This document shows positions 43,649-54,393 of a DNA stretch of 64,000 nt, piece by piece; position 1 is the first letter of the stretch; the number at the start of each line of letters is the position of its first letter. The DNA lies in contig NC_061135.1 of the NCBI RefSeq assembly GCF_905220365.1, positions 7,841,501 through 7,905,500 on the forward strand, given 5' to 3'. The position numbers and the translations under genes are program-made. The DNA comes from Vanessa cardui (lineage: Eukaryota; Arthropoda; Insecta; Lepidoptera; Nymphalidae). Under the pieces are notes generated by a model. The model was not told the origin of the DNA and did no database searches. It was given only the letters and a program-made list of their open reading frames with translations.

Positions 43649-46235
43649 GATTGATCGAGAACCCAGCTGCGGTTAAGGTGGCTAGGACTTCCTCCAAGGA
43701 TTGAAGACCATCATCAATAGTGTTTGAAAGGATTAGACAGTCATCTATGTATACCAAAACCTTTCTGGATTCTATAAAACTACGCAAGGTGGAAGCAATT
43801 ATGCGTTGGTACACTATGGGTGCGTTGGTGAGACCGTAGGGCATTTTTAAGTATTCGTAATGCCCCTCATCCCCGGTATAGGGGACGGATTCATCATCAA
43901 GGCGGATTTGATGGAATCCTGTTGCCATATCAAGCGCAGTGAAATAACGACACTTACCCAAGCGATCGATGTGGTCATCGATTAGAGGTAATGGGTAACG
44001 GTCTTTGACTGTTATTTTATTGAGGGCTCGAAAATCCACGCACATACGGTCGGAGCCATCCTTCTTTTTGACCAACAAAATAGGACTGGAATAGGGGGAC
44101 TCCGACTCTCGGATAATACCCTTGGACATCAGGTCACGGATGATGTCGCGGACTTTCGACTTTTCATCGTACGACATTTTGTAAGGTCGATAGTTCACTG
44201 GAACACTGCTGTTGAGCTGAATGCGCATGCACCCAGTAGTAACAGTGGATGTTGCAGTGCCCGAAATCATGTGCTCTGAATATTTTTCTATAATACTTTT
44301 TAATTTCGTTAAATTATCTCCAGTTAGCGGGGTATTAATTATTGGTGCGCTTGACTCCACATTAGACACTAGTACAAGATTAGAGTTTCGAACAATACGT
44401 TGCGTGTTTTTTGTACGAATGTAAGTAACCCCGTCCCTATTAAGCACGTCCGTACCTATTATGATGGGTGCATTCATGCACTCACTCGGTACAATTAATA
44501 AGTCTACCTCCAATGAGATCCCTTCTAACTCGATCATTAATGTTACATACGTATCTATGTGGGTAATTGACCCACCTACACCCTTAATTTCGCGATTCGT
44601 GGGTTTCCTATTACACACAAAATACTTAACCACCGAGGAGGATATTAAAGATACACCTATCGCGCCACTATCAATTAGGAGGTCAATCGGAATACCCTGG
44701 ATGACTCCTACGACAATATCATTAAGTTGTGTGCCTGCTGCACAGAAATTTACGTTACTTTTATAACGCTGCTGATCAACACGTTGCTTCGCAAAACACG
44801 ACTTAATGTCATGACCAGGCTTTTTGCAGTAAGCGCAAACGAGTGAAGAATTAGATTGTTTATCACTTGGCTTTGGCTCTGAATTAGAAGCTTTGGAAAT
44901 AGTAGGCTTTGCCTGCTTGGGGCATGTAGCCTGCTTATGACTAGTATCGCCACACCCAAAACATTTGGCTGGACCAACGGGGCGTTTCTTGAAACCATGT
45001 AGTTTACCGTTACGACCGTTATTAAACTGGATATTTGAGCGAAAAGTTGAGGTTGAAATTTTTGGTGGCTTTACAAAAGTGGACAAGTAATTAACTAGAT
45101 CCGAGGGTTTCAAATTTGAATTGGTCGCAGTTGCCTTAACGTGCGGGTCGACAATACCCCTCAAAACAATTTCCGTGATTAAATCGTCACTGAGACCCTT
45201 AACAATGCGTAATTTTAGCAGGGACTTACGGGCATACTCGGCGTATGTTTGATAATTATCAGAGTTAGAAGACATGACTTCATATAAAATTCCTGCCGAA
45301 TCGATTTTCTTTACACATAAAGGTTTAAAATCTAATTTGAAGCTACTCCATGTGCGATCATTACATACCCATTCATTGAGCCAAGACCTAGCGTCTCCCT
45401 TCAGACAATTACCTATCTTAGAAAGGCATTCGCGGTCATCCCACTTGTTAGCTAACTTGGCCCTGTCAACCTCTTGGAACCAAGAATCTACGTCATGAAT
45501 ACTGGGATCGAAGTTCGAGACATAATAACTGTGGGTACTCACGGATTTCAGCGATTGAATTGCCTCCACGATTTGCTCTGTACCTTGTGCAGTTGAAGTC
45601 AGTCCAACCGAAGCTGGCACACGAGAACTTTGTTCCAGCGCCTCCAATCGCGCCAGTACAGCGTTCCAGGATCCACAGTTGCTCGATGGCAGAGCCGCAG
45701 GTGACAGCGACGGCGTGCGCACAGCGCGCGACGCCTGCTCATCATGCGGTACGGGGCCGTGCCCGCAGACACGTTCACTGGAACGACCTGCGTGCGGCGA
45801 GTGCCCACCGACACGTCCACTGGAGCGCCTTGTGTGCGGCGAGTGCCCGCCGACACGTCCACTGGAGCGCCTTGTGAGCGGCGAGTGCCCGCCGACACGT
45901 CCACTGGAGCGCCTTGTGTGCGGCGAGTGCCCGCCGACACGTCCACTGGAGCGCCTTGTGTGCGGCGAGTGCCCGCCGACACGTCCACTGGAGCGCCTTG
46001 TGAGTGGCGAGTGCCCGCGCGAATCGCTGCGAGTGTGACATCGCCGCGTGTGCCGATCCCGTGAACGTTGAAGACGCGGGGTGCGTGTGCGTGGACTATT
46101 ACAGGAGTGCCGCGACCGAATACGCGAACCACTACGTGAACGACTATTCCGTGCACGACGGTGGGTACGCGAGTATCTATTGCGAGATACACGCGTACGG
46201 CGTTGAGGAGAACAGGAACGATCTCGTTTATCCAT
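43608..46235 (-). CDS. gag-protease-reverse transcriptase (5' part of broken gag-pol)
   Basis: The frame is open from 46316, but the start is best placed at the ATG at 46235 (MDKRDRSCSPQRR). The upstream 27 codons are an AT-rich, hydrophobic run. That gives about 875 codons. Order (counted from 46316): Arg/Ser-rich region about 30-190, containing six units of a 14-residue repeat (GHSPHTRRSSGRVG type); capsid-like region about 255-430; two CX2CX4HX4C zinc knuckles near 450-465 and 489-503; aspartic protease LIDSGA near 548 and IIIGTD further on; reverse transcriptase from about 705 with LDMATGFHQI (near 796) and the YIDD box (near 856). The segment between SVPYT and GHYEYL is about three residues shorter than usual. 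The frame then runs off into unrelated residues and stops at 43608, inside reverse transcriptase. The next part of pol is in another frame, overlapping by 41 bases. Confidence 0.95.
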   Translation of the reverse strand: MDKRDRSCSPQRRTRVSRNRYSRTHRRARNSRSRSGSRIRSRHSCNSPRTRTPRLQRSRDRHTRRCHTRSDSRGHSPLTRRSSGRVGGHSPHTRRSSGRVGGHSPHTRRSSGRVGGHSPLTRRSSGRVGGHSPHTRRSSGRVGGHSPHAGRSSERVCGHGPVPHDEQASRAVRTPSLSPAALPSSNCGSWNAVLARLEALEQSSRVPASVGLTSTAQGTEQIVEAIQSLKSVSTHSYYVSNFDPSIHDVDSWFQEVDRAKLANKWDDRECLSKIGNCLKGDARSWLNEWVCNDRTWSSFKLDFKPLCVKKIDSAGILYEVMSSNSDNYQTYAEYARKSLLKLRIVKGLSDDLITEIVLRGIVDPHVKATATNSNLKPSDLVNYLSTFVKPPKISTSTFRSNIQFNNGRNGKLHGFKKRPVGPAKCFGCGDTSHKQATCPKQAKPTISKASNSEPKPSDKQSNSSLVCAYCKKPGHDIKSCFAKQRVDQQRYKSNVNFCAAGTQLNDIVVGVIQGIPIDLLIDSGAIGVSLISSSVVKYFVCNRKPTNREIKGVGGSITHIDTYVTLMIELEGISLEVDLLIVPSECMNAPIIIGTDVLNRDGVTYIRTKNTQRIVRNSNLVLVSNVESSAPIINTPLTGDNLTKLKSIIEKYSEHMISGTATSTVTTGCMRIQLNSSVPVNYRPYKMSYDEKSKVRDIIRDLMSKGIIRESESPYSSPILLVKKKDGSDRMCVDFRALNKITVKDRYPLPLIDDHIDRLGKCRYFTALDMATGFHQIRLDDESVPYTGDEGHYEYLKMPYGLTNAPIVYQRIIASTLRSFIESRKVLVYIDDCLILSNTIDDGLQSLEEVLATLTAAGFSINLVYRNRVFGARYI
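45769..46020 (-). repeat. 42-bp tandem repeat in gag
   Basis: Six units begin at 45769, 45811, 45853, 45895, 45937 and 45979. The unit is 42 bp, GC-rich, and encodes a 14-residue Arg/Ser/Gly repeat in gag. Because 42 is divisible by three, all frames stay open across it, which explains the several long antisense frames here. The outermost unit is the most diverged. Copy number probably varies between element copies. Confidence 0.95.
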
Positions 46236-46380
46236 TATCAATTTATAAATCAAAAAAAAAAATATGTAAAAAAATATACACAAAAAAGAGGGTATGAAGA
46301 TAACAAAATAAAACAACTACTTCGCGATTCAAATAGAACTGCTAAAATCACGTCAGGATATTAGTGGGAATGAATCATTT

Positions 46381-46394
46381 ATCCCACTTCTGAT
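46381..46394 (-). other. primer binding site (tRNA-Leu type)
   Basis: Immediately inside the 5' LTR the minus strand reads ATCAGAAGTGGGAT, complementary to the 3' acceptor-side sequence of an insect tRNA-Leu apart from the terminal CCA-pairing bases. A Leu primer is known for the mdg3-like lineage of Ty3/gypsy. The assignment is from memory of tRNA 3' ends. Confidence 0.65.
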
Positions 46395-46681
46395 ATTAGC
46401 AATCAGAAGCGGTTTAAATTTTTAAAAAAAAATACAATTTATTACCTAAAAATAAAATTTACAATTACAACATAAATTTAAATTATTTGAAAAGAAATGA
46501 AACAAATTCCTTAAAAATTAAGAGAAATAACAATCGAAAAACAAAGTAACAAAACGTAAATTACGACACCCGTCCATACCGCCCGACAGATGCAAACCGA
46601 ATAGGAGGAGGCGTTGGTATTCAGCTGCTTATATAACAGTCGTCACCGTAATTCCACCATTGACTTAAGGAATCTCCAACA
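46395..46681 (-). repeat. 5' LTR
   Basis: 287 bp. On the minus strand it begins TGTTGGAGATTCC and ends GATTGCTAAT. It carries a TATA box (TATATAAG on the minus strand, around 46628-46637). It is followed on the host side by ATACT (46682-46686). Confidence 0.95.
46628..46637 (-). promoter_or_regulatory. LTR TATA box
   Basis: Minus strand GTTATATAAG within the 5' LTR. The same string is at 40968-40977 in the 3' LTR. Expected to place the start of the genomic RNA about 30 bases further along the minus strand. Confidence 0.6.
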
Positions 46682-46689
46682 ATACTATA

Positions 46690-48330
46690 TATTTTATAAG
46701 ACGAATTTAACTTAACTATTTAAACGACATTAATTATTTGAAAAAAAAATCACACAAATAAGTATGTAATATTTTTTTTCTTTTTGGCATTGTTTTTTTA
46801 ATGCCGTGATTTCAAATTTAGAATCTAGTAATTGTGCCTTATTTATTTTATTATTTTATAAAATGTAATTTATATGATTCACTCGTTCTTTTTCGTTTAA
46901 CATTAAGTTTAATCCAAGTTTTGAAATCTGTAAAGTAAATTGTAAATGTAAATTCTTATTCTAAAAACATTTTAGTTCAAAGCTGGCTTATGCTACAATG
47001 TATTTTACGTATTTTTTTTAAAAACTATCGATTTTACGATGCTCAGTTCCCTTGCTATACCAGACATTATTCCTCTTGACCCCGTCCAACGAATTATCGA
47101 TGGCCTAGTACTAACAGACGAATTTTGATAATTTAAGCCTCTGAATGAGTGTTCCAAGGTATTTCAAACTTGTGTGTTCGGTATTTCACGAATACATACG
47201 CGACAAGATTTTTCTGCAACAAACATATAGGGTATCTTGCTAAAGATTTTTTGTAAGAGCGCATTAATATGGAAGTTTTTAAACTCGATGTACACAGCAC
47301 CAGTGAATCAATTAATTTTACACAAAAAAAAACCGTCATATGAATTCATAAAATACCAAAAGAAACAAGCATATTTTATTATAGGTATACGTATCAGATT
47401 AATATGATTAAACTAAGATATTTACATTTAATTTAATATTTTTTACACACAAAGAATATCTACATATGAATCAAAACGAAATTTGATTTGTGATCTTGTT
47501 TCAGATGAAATAGAAAAGAAAAGGAAAACGCAATATTTCACAGTAAGATATATTTACAAGTCAATGATTCATTCGTTATTTGAATTCGGCCCAAATCTCA
47601 AGTTTGGATGGATTAAAAATCTGATGTGAGTAAATAGTGAAGAGAAACCACGGAGGAACTGTCAAGAGGAATTGACAAGAACACGCTTTAAGTCCAAGGT
47701 CGCGTCCTTTGTGGTGGTTAAGATAAATGACTGCGCCTTTGTGAAAATAAAAGTAACTATGCGCCGGTTGGAATGATACTAAAATTATCACAATAAGACT
47801 TATCTTATTTATGTCTCTTAAAGAACTTCAACGACCTTCTGCAAGTAATATAAAAATAATTTTAATTTGTTGAATTGTAGACGTTACGTACTGTTGAAAA
47901 AAGCTTTAGATAAAAAAAATAAAATATGATTCTCTTCCTAATATAATACATTACTATATTGATTTAAAGTAAAAAAAGTAAAGTAAAGTATAGTACGACA
48001 CAACTTAGATGTCGCATCCGCAAAATTTGTAAAACCGATCACATCCGAATTGACTACGTTATACCAAATTATCAATATTTATTTCTCGGGCGAATATGAT
48101 CTTTGCACAAACGTAATAACTTGTAATATCATATGACCTAATATATTCGTCAATTTGACACGTGGATTTACATGCACTTGCTTTCTCTGACTCGTGAATC
48201 TATAGCGACGAATAGCGTCGAATGGCGCGATAGGGAGCTATTTCTATTGGTTGTATAAATCGGCAGTAATCGGTTTTAATTTCATTCCATTGCATTTTCC
48301 GATGCTACATCTAATTTGTGTCCTACTATA
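46690..48330. other. AT-rich DNA, no gene recognised
   Basis: 47040-47130 is slightly GC-richer, with a short frame on the plus strand (PDIIPLDPVQRIIDGLV) that I do not recognise. Other frames are unremarkable. Confidence 0.4.
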
Positions 48331-48333
48331 ACA

Positions 48334-48483
48334 TTCTGTAAATTTTCTCACTGCTGGGATAAGGCCTCCTCTTCCATTGAGGAGAGGGTTTGGAACATAT
48401 TCCACCACGCTTCTCCAATGCGGGTTGGTGGAATGCACATGTGCCTGGATTTGAATCCGCAATCGTCCTTTAAAATGCACGCG
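48334..48483 (-). mobile_element. Metulj-like SINE with internal deletion
   Basis: On the minus strand the head (B-box-like GGATTCAAATCC) is joined directly to 'cacatgtgcattccaccaac', skipping the usual ~100-bp middle ('ggtgaaggaaaacatcgtga' and neighbours). The tail ends 'cagcagtgagaaaatttaca'. A 103-codon minus frame is a by-product. Confidence 0.8.
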
Positions 48484-48489
48484 AAATTT

Positions 48490-50710
48490 ACATATCAGAA
48501 ATTGAATAAATAAAGAGGTCTGAACATTTATGCTTAAAGGAAATCCATAAATCAATGTTTAGATGTTAGTTATATCCTGAGCTATAGAGAGATATTCTGA
48601 GTCTCGATAAAGTGATTATAATTCTCATTAAATAGACACATATTTTTTTATTTAGATTAGATTGCTTAATTTTTGTATAAATTACTGAATTAAGGTATGA
48701 ATTAAAACTTATCATATTACTACTTGTATTAAGTGTGTATTGCGTAGATTTTTATTAGTATAAAATAGATAAATGATTAAAGGTCAAGATTTGATTTAAT
48801 TTAGTTTCTAACACGCAAAAATGCAACTACTAAAAACTGTACACTGAAAATCATTAAAATGTATCAAATGTAAGATTTATGAATTGCTTTATCAATAATA
48901 AATTTATATTTAAAACAAAAAAATTTCATACTTAGACAACTCTATTACACGTACAGACAATATAGCAAGGTAGGTGAAATTTGTTGAAGACAATATGTTA
49001 CTTTCAGAGTCGTTAACATGCGGAGACTGTGGTTGCGAGGTTATTTGCTGGAATTAATGATTTATTGATATTACGTTTCCTTACAATGTTACTTTGGTCG
49101 CACACTTTATGTGTTCTTGCATCGCGTACGATATGTTTGAAATTCGAATTATGAATAAAAAATATTTGAATAAATTATTGAATTACGGTATTCACTTTTA
49201 TGGTGTTACAGTTTCTTATTGATCACGTTATACTGTTTTATATTTTCCTCGTACTTATGTTTACAAAATAAATAAGAAGGTTTTATTCCTCCATTTGTCA
49301 GAGCGTGTTTTTGGGATTATATTATAATGAAATTATTAACAAATACCATATTAATAATATATATTTAATTTATATATTCTTTGCACTTCGGATAAATTAC
49401 AATATTTTATACTGAAGGCATACATAAACTTTTTGTGTTCTGAATTATAACATACCCCGTAAAACTGTAAGCGTAAATTTGGCTGAGTGCTTGGAAATGG
49501 TGTTATTTTATTGATATGTGGGATTTATATTTGAGCCAGTGTAATCTATTAGAGCTCGTTTCACGCAAAACGGACCGCAGAGCGCAAATCGAATGCAATC
49601 ACGTGGTCACATTTTATTTAGCTCCGGGGACGTTATTGCTTTTAACAATTATATTACGTACTAGGTGCTGAATTTACATGTAACCCTGACAAGATTATAC
49701 TTGAAAAATAACTTTAGAACATAATTAGGGTCAATAGAAATAGGATACATAATTATTATATAAAAAAAAAAAAATAGTTACCTTTTTTAATCCTTTTACG
49801 ATTGATTTTTGATAACCACAATTATCCATTAATGTATGCACAAGATCAATAAATATAGAGTACCATTTACAACTGTTTTGAAAATAATAGACTTACAGTT
49901 CGATGTCTAATTTAAGTAAGAATAAAATCCAATGAAAATAAAATAGGAATATCCTCCCGAGTAAAAACAGAACGAAAAACGTAAAAAACGAACTGAAAAA
50001 AACGACTGTGATTATATATAGTACACAAAAACGAATACACTTTTATATAGTACATAAACAAAAAAAAAACGCCTGAATAAACTATATACAAGTTGTGGTT
50101 GATATAATTTGTAGATTTGTATTTACGTTAACTGAGTCGTTTGTCTAAGATCATGAGATTCTGGAAGCAAACCCCGAGCTGGGATAAAAGAAGTTAAAGG
50201 ACTTTTCTGCCGAGGATTTCTCAATAGCAGTTCGAAGTTTGTAAGTTGGCTGGGAATATTCATTCCGAATTCCTCTCGTATAACTGTACTTATAAAATAT
50301 AGTAATTCATAATTTATTATTTTAGGCGCTTATTTACGATTAATTCGATTACGACTTCATGGTTACACAAAAATCACGATCAAACAATTTATTTTTATAA
50401 ATTGATTTGACATTGTCAATTAACAAAGATTAAATAAAATATTCAGTGTGTCGAGATAGCAGGTCTTTTTCCATTTCACTGTATGGATTTTCCGTTTACT
50501 GTTTGAGTTACATAAATGGATTTGTTTGCATCTTGTTTTCTTTTTCGTACTGTAGTCGTCATAATTTTCAGTGACACGGTAAGTAAAGTTAAGCAGTTAT
50601 TGGCAATTGAGATATTAGAAAATATGAACCGGGGAAAGTATTATCTTTGGAGCTACATACAATAAATTTATTATTTCTTCAAAAGCAATATTTGTGTATA
50701 GTAACGTTTT
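48490..50710. other. AT-rich DNA; weakly conserved block at 49.0 kb
   Basis: 48995-49075 resembles 57875-57955 (see findings). Otherwise no feature. Confidence 0.4.
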
Positions 50711-50715
50711 TTTTT

Positions 50716-50835
50716 TATGGTATAGGTGGCAAACGAACCGGAGGCTCACTTGATGGAAAGTGACTATCAACGCATCTGCAACACTGGGGGGCTTGCAGGT
50801 GCGTTGCCGGCCTTTGAACGTATTATCATTTCTTA
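50716..50835 (+). repeat. lepidopteran repeat ('ggtggcaaacga' type)
   Basis: 'tataggtggcaaacgaaccg', 'gaggctcacttgatggaaag', then 'gggcttgcaggtgcgttgcc' and 'ggcctttgaacg'. A boilerplate sequence common in lepidopteran genomes. A minus fragment of the same type is at 55547-55645. Confidence 0.6.
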
Positions 50836-50984
50836 ATTCAGTAAAAATAAATAACTTCTACGCCCTTCTTGTTGAAGTTGAGAAATGAGATGCAAAGGTA
50901 GTTGATAAGTGAAGTCGCAAGATGTGTGTTAGAAGTATGTATATTAATACTCCTATAAAATAATGAACACGGCTAATGATGTTC

Positions 50985-51112
50985 GCTACCATATAAGCTG
51001 TTTCAGTCCAATGAGCAACGGCCCTGTAAGCTTTACGGTTTCGCAAATTTCCATGGGCAGTCACTTTTCATCAGGTGAGCCTGTAGTTGGCCACGTCTAT
51101 CAAATAAAAAAA
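50985..51112 (+). repeat. repeat 3' end with A-tail
   Basis: 'catgggcagtcacttttcat', 'caggtgagcctgtagttggc', then 'caaataaaaaaa'. Typical end of the same broad repeat group. Confidence 0.45.
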
Positions 51113-51114
51113 AT

Positions 51115-53425
51115 ATACAAATACTAGGACTTTTGAATATCAAGTTCTATCTGAATACCAGAATTTCAAAACCCAACAAAGAGAATAATATTTAGACAGG
51201 AGTAAACGCGGCGCAAATATCATGGCTAGAACCGGAAGGTAGACAGCGTAAAAAAAAGTACCTGAAAATTCTATCTAACGGAAGAAAACATCAGGCCGGC
51301 AATCACTAGTAGCGAACGAGGCTCGAATACAGCTGCTATTTCGGTGCGCATGTGCTGGAAATCAATTTGTACCGCCAATTGTAATCATTTAGGGTTTATG
51401 CTTTAAGAGCCAAGTTGGATAAATGTAATAAAGTTAGAACACAATTTAATTTGTTGTATTTTATAAATTAAGTTTACGTAATAATTAAGCAAAGTGATCT
51501 TTAAAATATTCTGAAATGTTTCCTTGACTTTTAAATGTATATAATTGAAAATATCATTTGGATTAAATTCCCTGGTGTACTGTACCGTCCTGATACGATG
51601 TTTAGTTCTAGTCTTTATTTTTATTCAATTTTCTTTTAGTTTCGGGTATTATGTTCATTTGTTTTTTTTTTTTTCGAATATAAACTGATTGTGTATGGAT
51701 TTAGTATATATTTCCCTACTAATATGCCTGTTGTATACTTCATAAGATAAAATATGAATATCGTGACGTACCTTAATCTAAGTGAAATAATGTTTGTAAA
51801 GTAAATTTTGAGAAAATCTTTCTTCTATATTATACTATTTCCTTATATTTGAATCAAACTGCTTAAACTTATAAATAAATAATATTATAAATAACTAATC
51901 AACTATATAACTAATCAATTATATATCGGAATGTCCTACTTAATATTACTACAATTTGGCTTATCTTTTGAGTAAAAAATTAAAACAATGTTTTTTTTCT
52001 TACTCCTGGATACACTGATTATTTAAAACAAAGGGATAATGGAAAACTGTTTTCGCAATGAAAATCATACATTAATAAAGCATTAAAATATCAGAACTAA
52101 GTTGGAAGCTTTTGCTTCGTTTTATCATTATTCTTATATTTTTGCATTTAATCTTGCAGGTGAAACAAATGGAAAGTTGAAATAAATAGTTCAAATGTTT
52201 GGCTTTTGAATCACGGGAATAAAATATGCCATCTATCTCTAAAATGGCAGGCAGCAGGCAAGGCTCTTTGATACTAGTACAACTTAAGCTGCACTTAGTT
52301 TTAACCTTCTATGGAACTGGTAAAAACGTGGCATTGTTAATTGGTACCTTTGCACACGTTTTTTATTAAAGTCACCATTACAGCCACAGGGCTTTCCCCA
52401 TAGTACGTCACTGAGCTTGGCTCGGCTTTAACAAATAGAACTAAAGAATTATAATCATACTAACGAAAGTACCCTTGCACGAATCTATAACTTATTTGGA
52501 ACAAACATTCAATTCAATTCTTAGTTTAATGGCTTTTAGTTATAGGAACAAACATTCTGAACGCAGCCGTAAACGTCAAACGAGAGTCCACTGAACTGTC
52601 ATGTCATTGAATTTTATGGATTTAATATCGAAATATCTCGATTATACGAATTTCGTGTCTATATTTAATCGAATCAAAAATCATCATTTTTAAACGATCT
52701 ATAAAAATTGTGGATAGGTTTCGAAGGCGCCATGTTAGTTTAGATTGACATAAAACAGGTGACCATGCATTCACATTGTTATCCAAACTGAACGTGTATA
52801 CAAAATTTTAGCTCAATCGGTAAAGATATTTGCTTTTAATTGAGTTACAAGATTGCAAGTTGAAGAAAGCTTTGAATTAATCGGTAAGTGACAAATGACA
52901 ATGCAATTTTTATGCTTTTTACCGTCAGGGAAGGTGCAACAAATGTTTACATCTTTTGTTAAAGTCAATTGATATATTTAATTATTGTACAAAATTCATT
53001 TTCATATAGTAAAGTGAATACTGTTTCTTAGCGGTTGTTTGTAGTAAATTTCAGTAGTGTTCTTTGAAAAATGGCAATTAAATACTTATTTTTGATATTG
53101 GAACTTTTTGGAGTACTTTTTATCACGATTTACGAAGTTTTTCTGGAAAAATGTTAATTGCTAGAAATTTTAATAAACGCGAATGTGGCCGCGCTGTTTG
53201 TTTTTGTGTAGAATCCTAATAATAACATGAAAGCCGAAGCTAATTGGAATTAGCACTCAGTTGATTTATTGCGTTGAAAATAACTCCAATACAAATTGAA
53301 ACCAATTATAAATCCGATATTCTCTGGGAAAACCTAATTTAAATCTAAATAGAAAAGTTGTATTGTGGCAAGATACGTTGAATAATGACGTATGCTCGAA
53401 CATACATATTTCAACGTCGAGGGAA
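51115..53425. other. AT-rich DNA; GC-richer patch at 51.2-51.37 kb
   Basis: 51195-51365 is GC-richer ('taaacgcggcgcaaatatca', 'aacatcaggccggcaatcac') but unidentified. No exon structure visible. 52230-52430 likewise is unidentified. Confidence 0.35.
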
Positions 53426-53429
53426 AGTA

Positions 53430-53600
53430 CTCGGTGGTACACTATAGAAACTCGTTTTGGTAGATACTACCCACTCGTCAGATATTCGCCCACCAAACAC
53501 CAACTTCTCTGTTGTTTCTTCTGGTTTCACGGGTGAGAGAGCTAGCTAGCAGGCACGAGGGACATAACGTCTTAGTTCATAAGGTTGGTGGCGTTTAAGT
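53430..53600 (+). repeat. lepidopteran interspersed repeat, partial
   Basis: 'ctcggtggtacactatagaa', 'gatactacccactcgtcaga', 'tattcgcccaccaaacacca', 'gcacgagggacataacgtct'. 5' two thirds of the 18785-19080 family. Confidence 0.6.
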
Positions 53601-53604
53601 AGTA

Positions 53605-54390
53605 GTACTATTTTTTAATCAAATTAAGTCAAAAAAAATATTAATTGATTATACAAACGCCATATACCATGGCTGTGTTGTGATACTTTTTCTACGCTAC
53701 ATTTTTTTTCACAGCACTCACGAGATAAATTTTGAACAAAAAAAATTACACGAAAACTTAGAAGTGCTTGTTTTGATTTACCCCGAAATCAACGATTAAG
53801 ATTTGAGCGTATTCATCCTATTTAGCTTATTGAAGTTGTTAGATGAAAACTCACGCATAATTTGATTGGATTCTTAGAAAAATGTTGATTTTAACCCGTG
53901 CCGGGGTTAAAAATTAAAGATGTAAATACGTTTTTGTTTACGGGACTCATTTTCCTTCGTTATTTTAATCAATCGTTTCTATTTTAACGCTATTAATGGT
54001 ATATCAACTTCATTTTTATGTCTGAAATATTCTTAATTCAAACTGAAATAAAATTTAGAAATCTTAAACGCATTTGTCCATGAACTAAGTTTGATAACTC
54101 TATAGTATATTATGATCGTAATCTTTATTGTATATATGTTACAATATTATAAATGAAATATGTGTGATGTATAAATACAATATTTATTTATAGGAACAAA
54201 TGACTCCGCGACCTGGCTAGCCTAGCCATTAAAATCAACGAAGCAGTAAATTTACTAATAAATAACGAATTCTATATCCCGTATAAAAATAAAATATATA
54301 TTTGTTATTGATAATTTGTTAAAACAGCATCATTGGGTTCACTGTCTGCACATTCAAATAGTAAATAATTTACTCGTGTGTTGATGTGAC
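53605..54390. other. AT-rich DNA, no feature
   Basis: Nothing supported. Confidence 0.5.
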
Positions 54391-54393
54391 CGG

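Larger units (their letters stand above)
40735..46681 (-). mobile_element. Ty3/gypsy LTR retrotransposon, nearly complete
   Basis: A 5,947-bp element in minus orientation: LTRs 40735-41022 (3') and 46395-46681 (5'), flanked by the 5-bp target duplication ATACT at 40730-40734 and 46682-46686. Inside, in transcription order, are a tRNA-Leu-type primer site, gag with an Arg/Ser-rich region and two zinc knuckles, protease, reverse transcriptase, RNase H, integrase with GPY/F motif, a ~650-bp untranslated stretch and a polypurine tract. The order RT-RH-INT and the D(35)E integrase place it in Ty3/gypsy. The Leu primer site suggests the mdg3-like lineage (inference). The LTRs differ by about four substitutions and one indel, so insertion is recent. 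No env-like frame is present. One frameshift breaks pol, so the copy is probably not autonomous. Confidence 0.95.

Noticed and set aside
45599..46192. Long overlapping open frames on both strands over the gag repeat
   Set aside because: They arise because the 42-bp tandem unit is divisible by three and GC-rich, so every frame stays open. The gag frame is the one with flanking homology.
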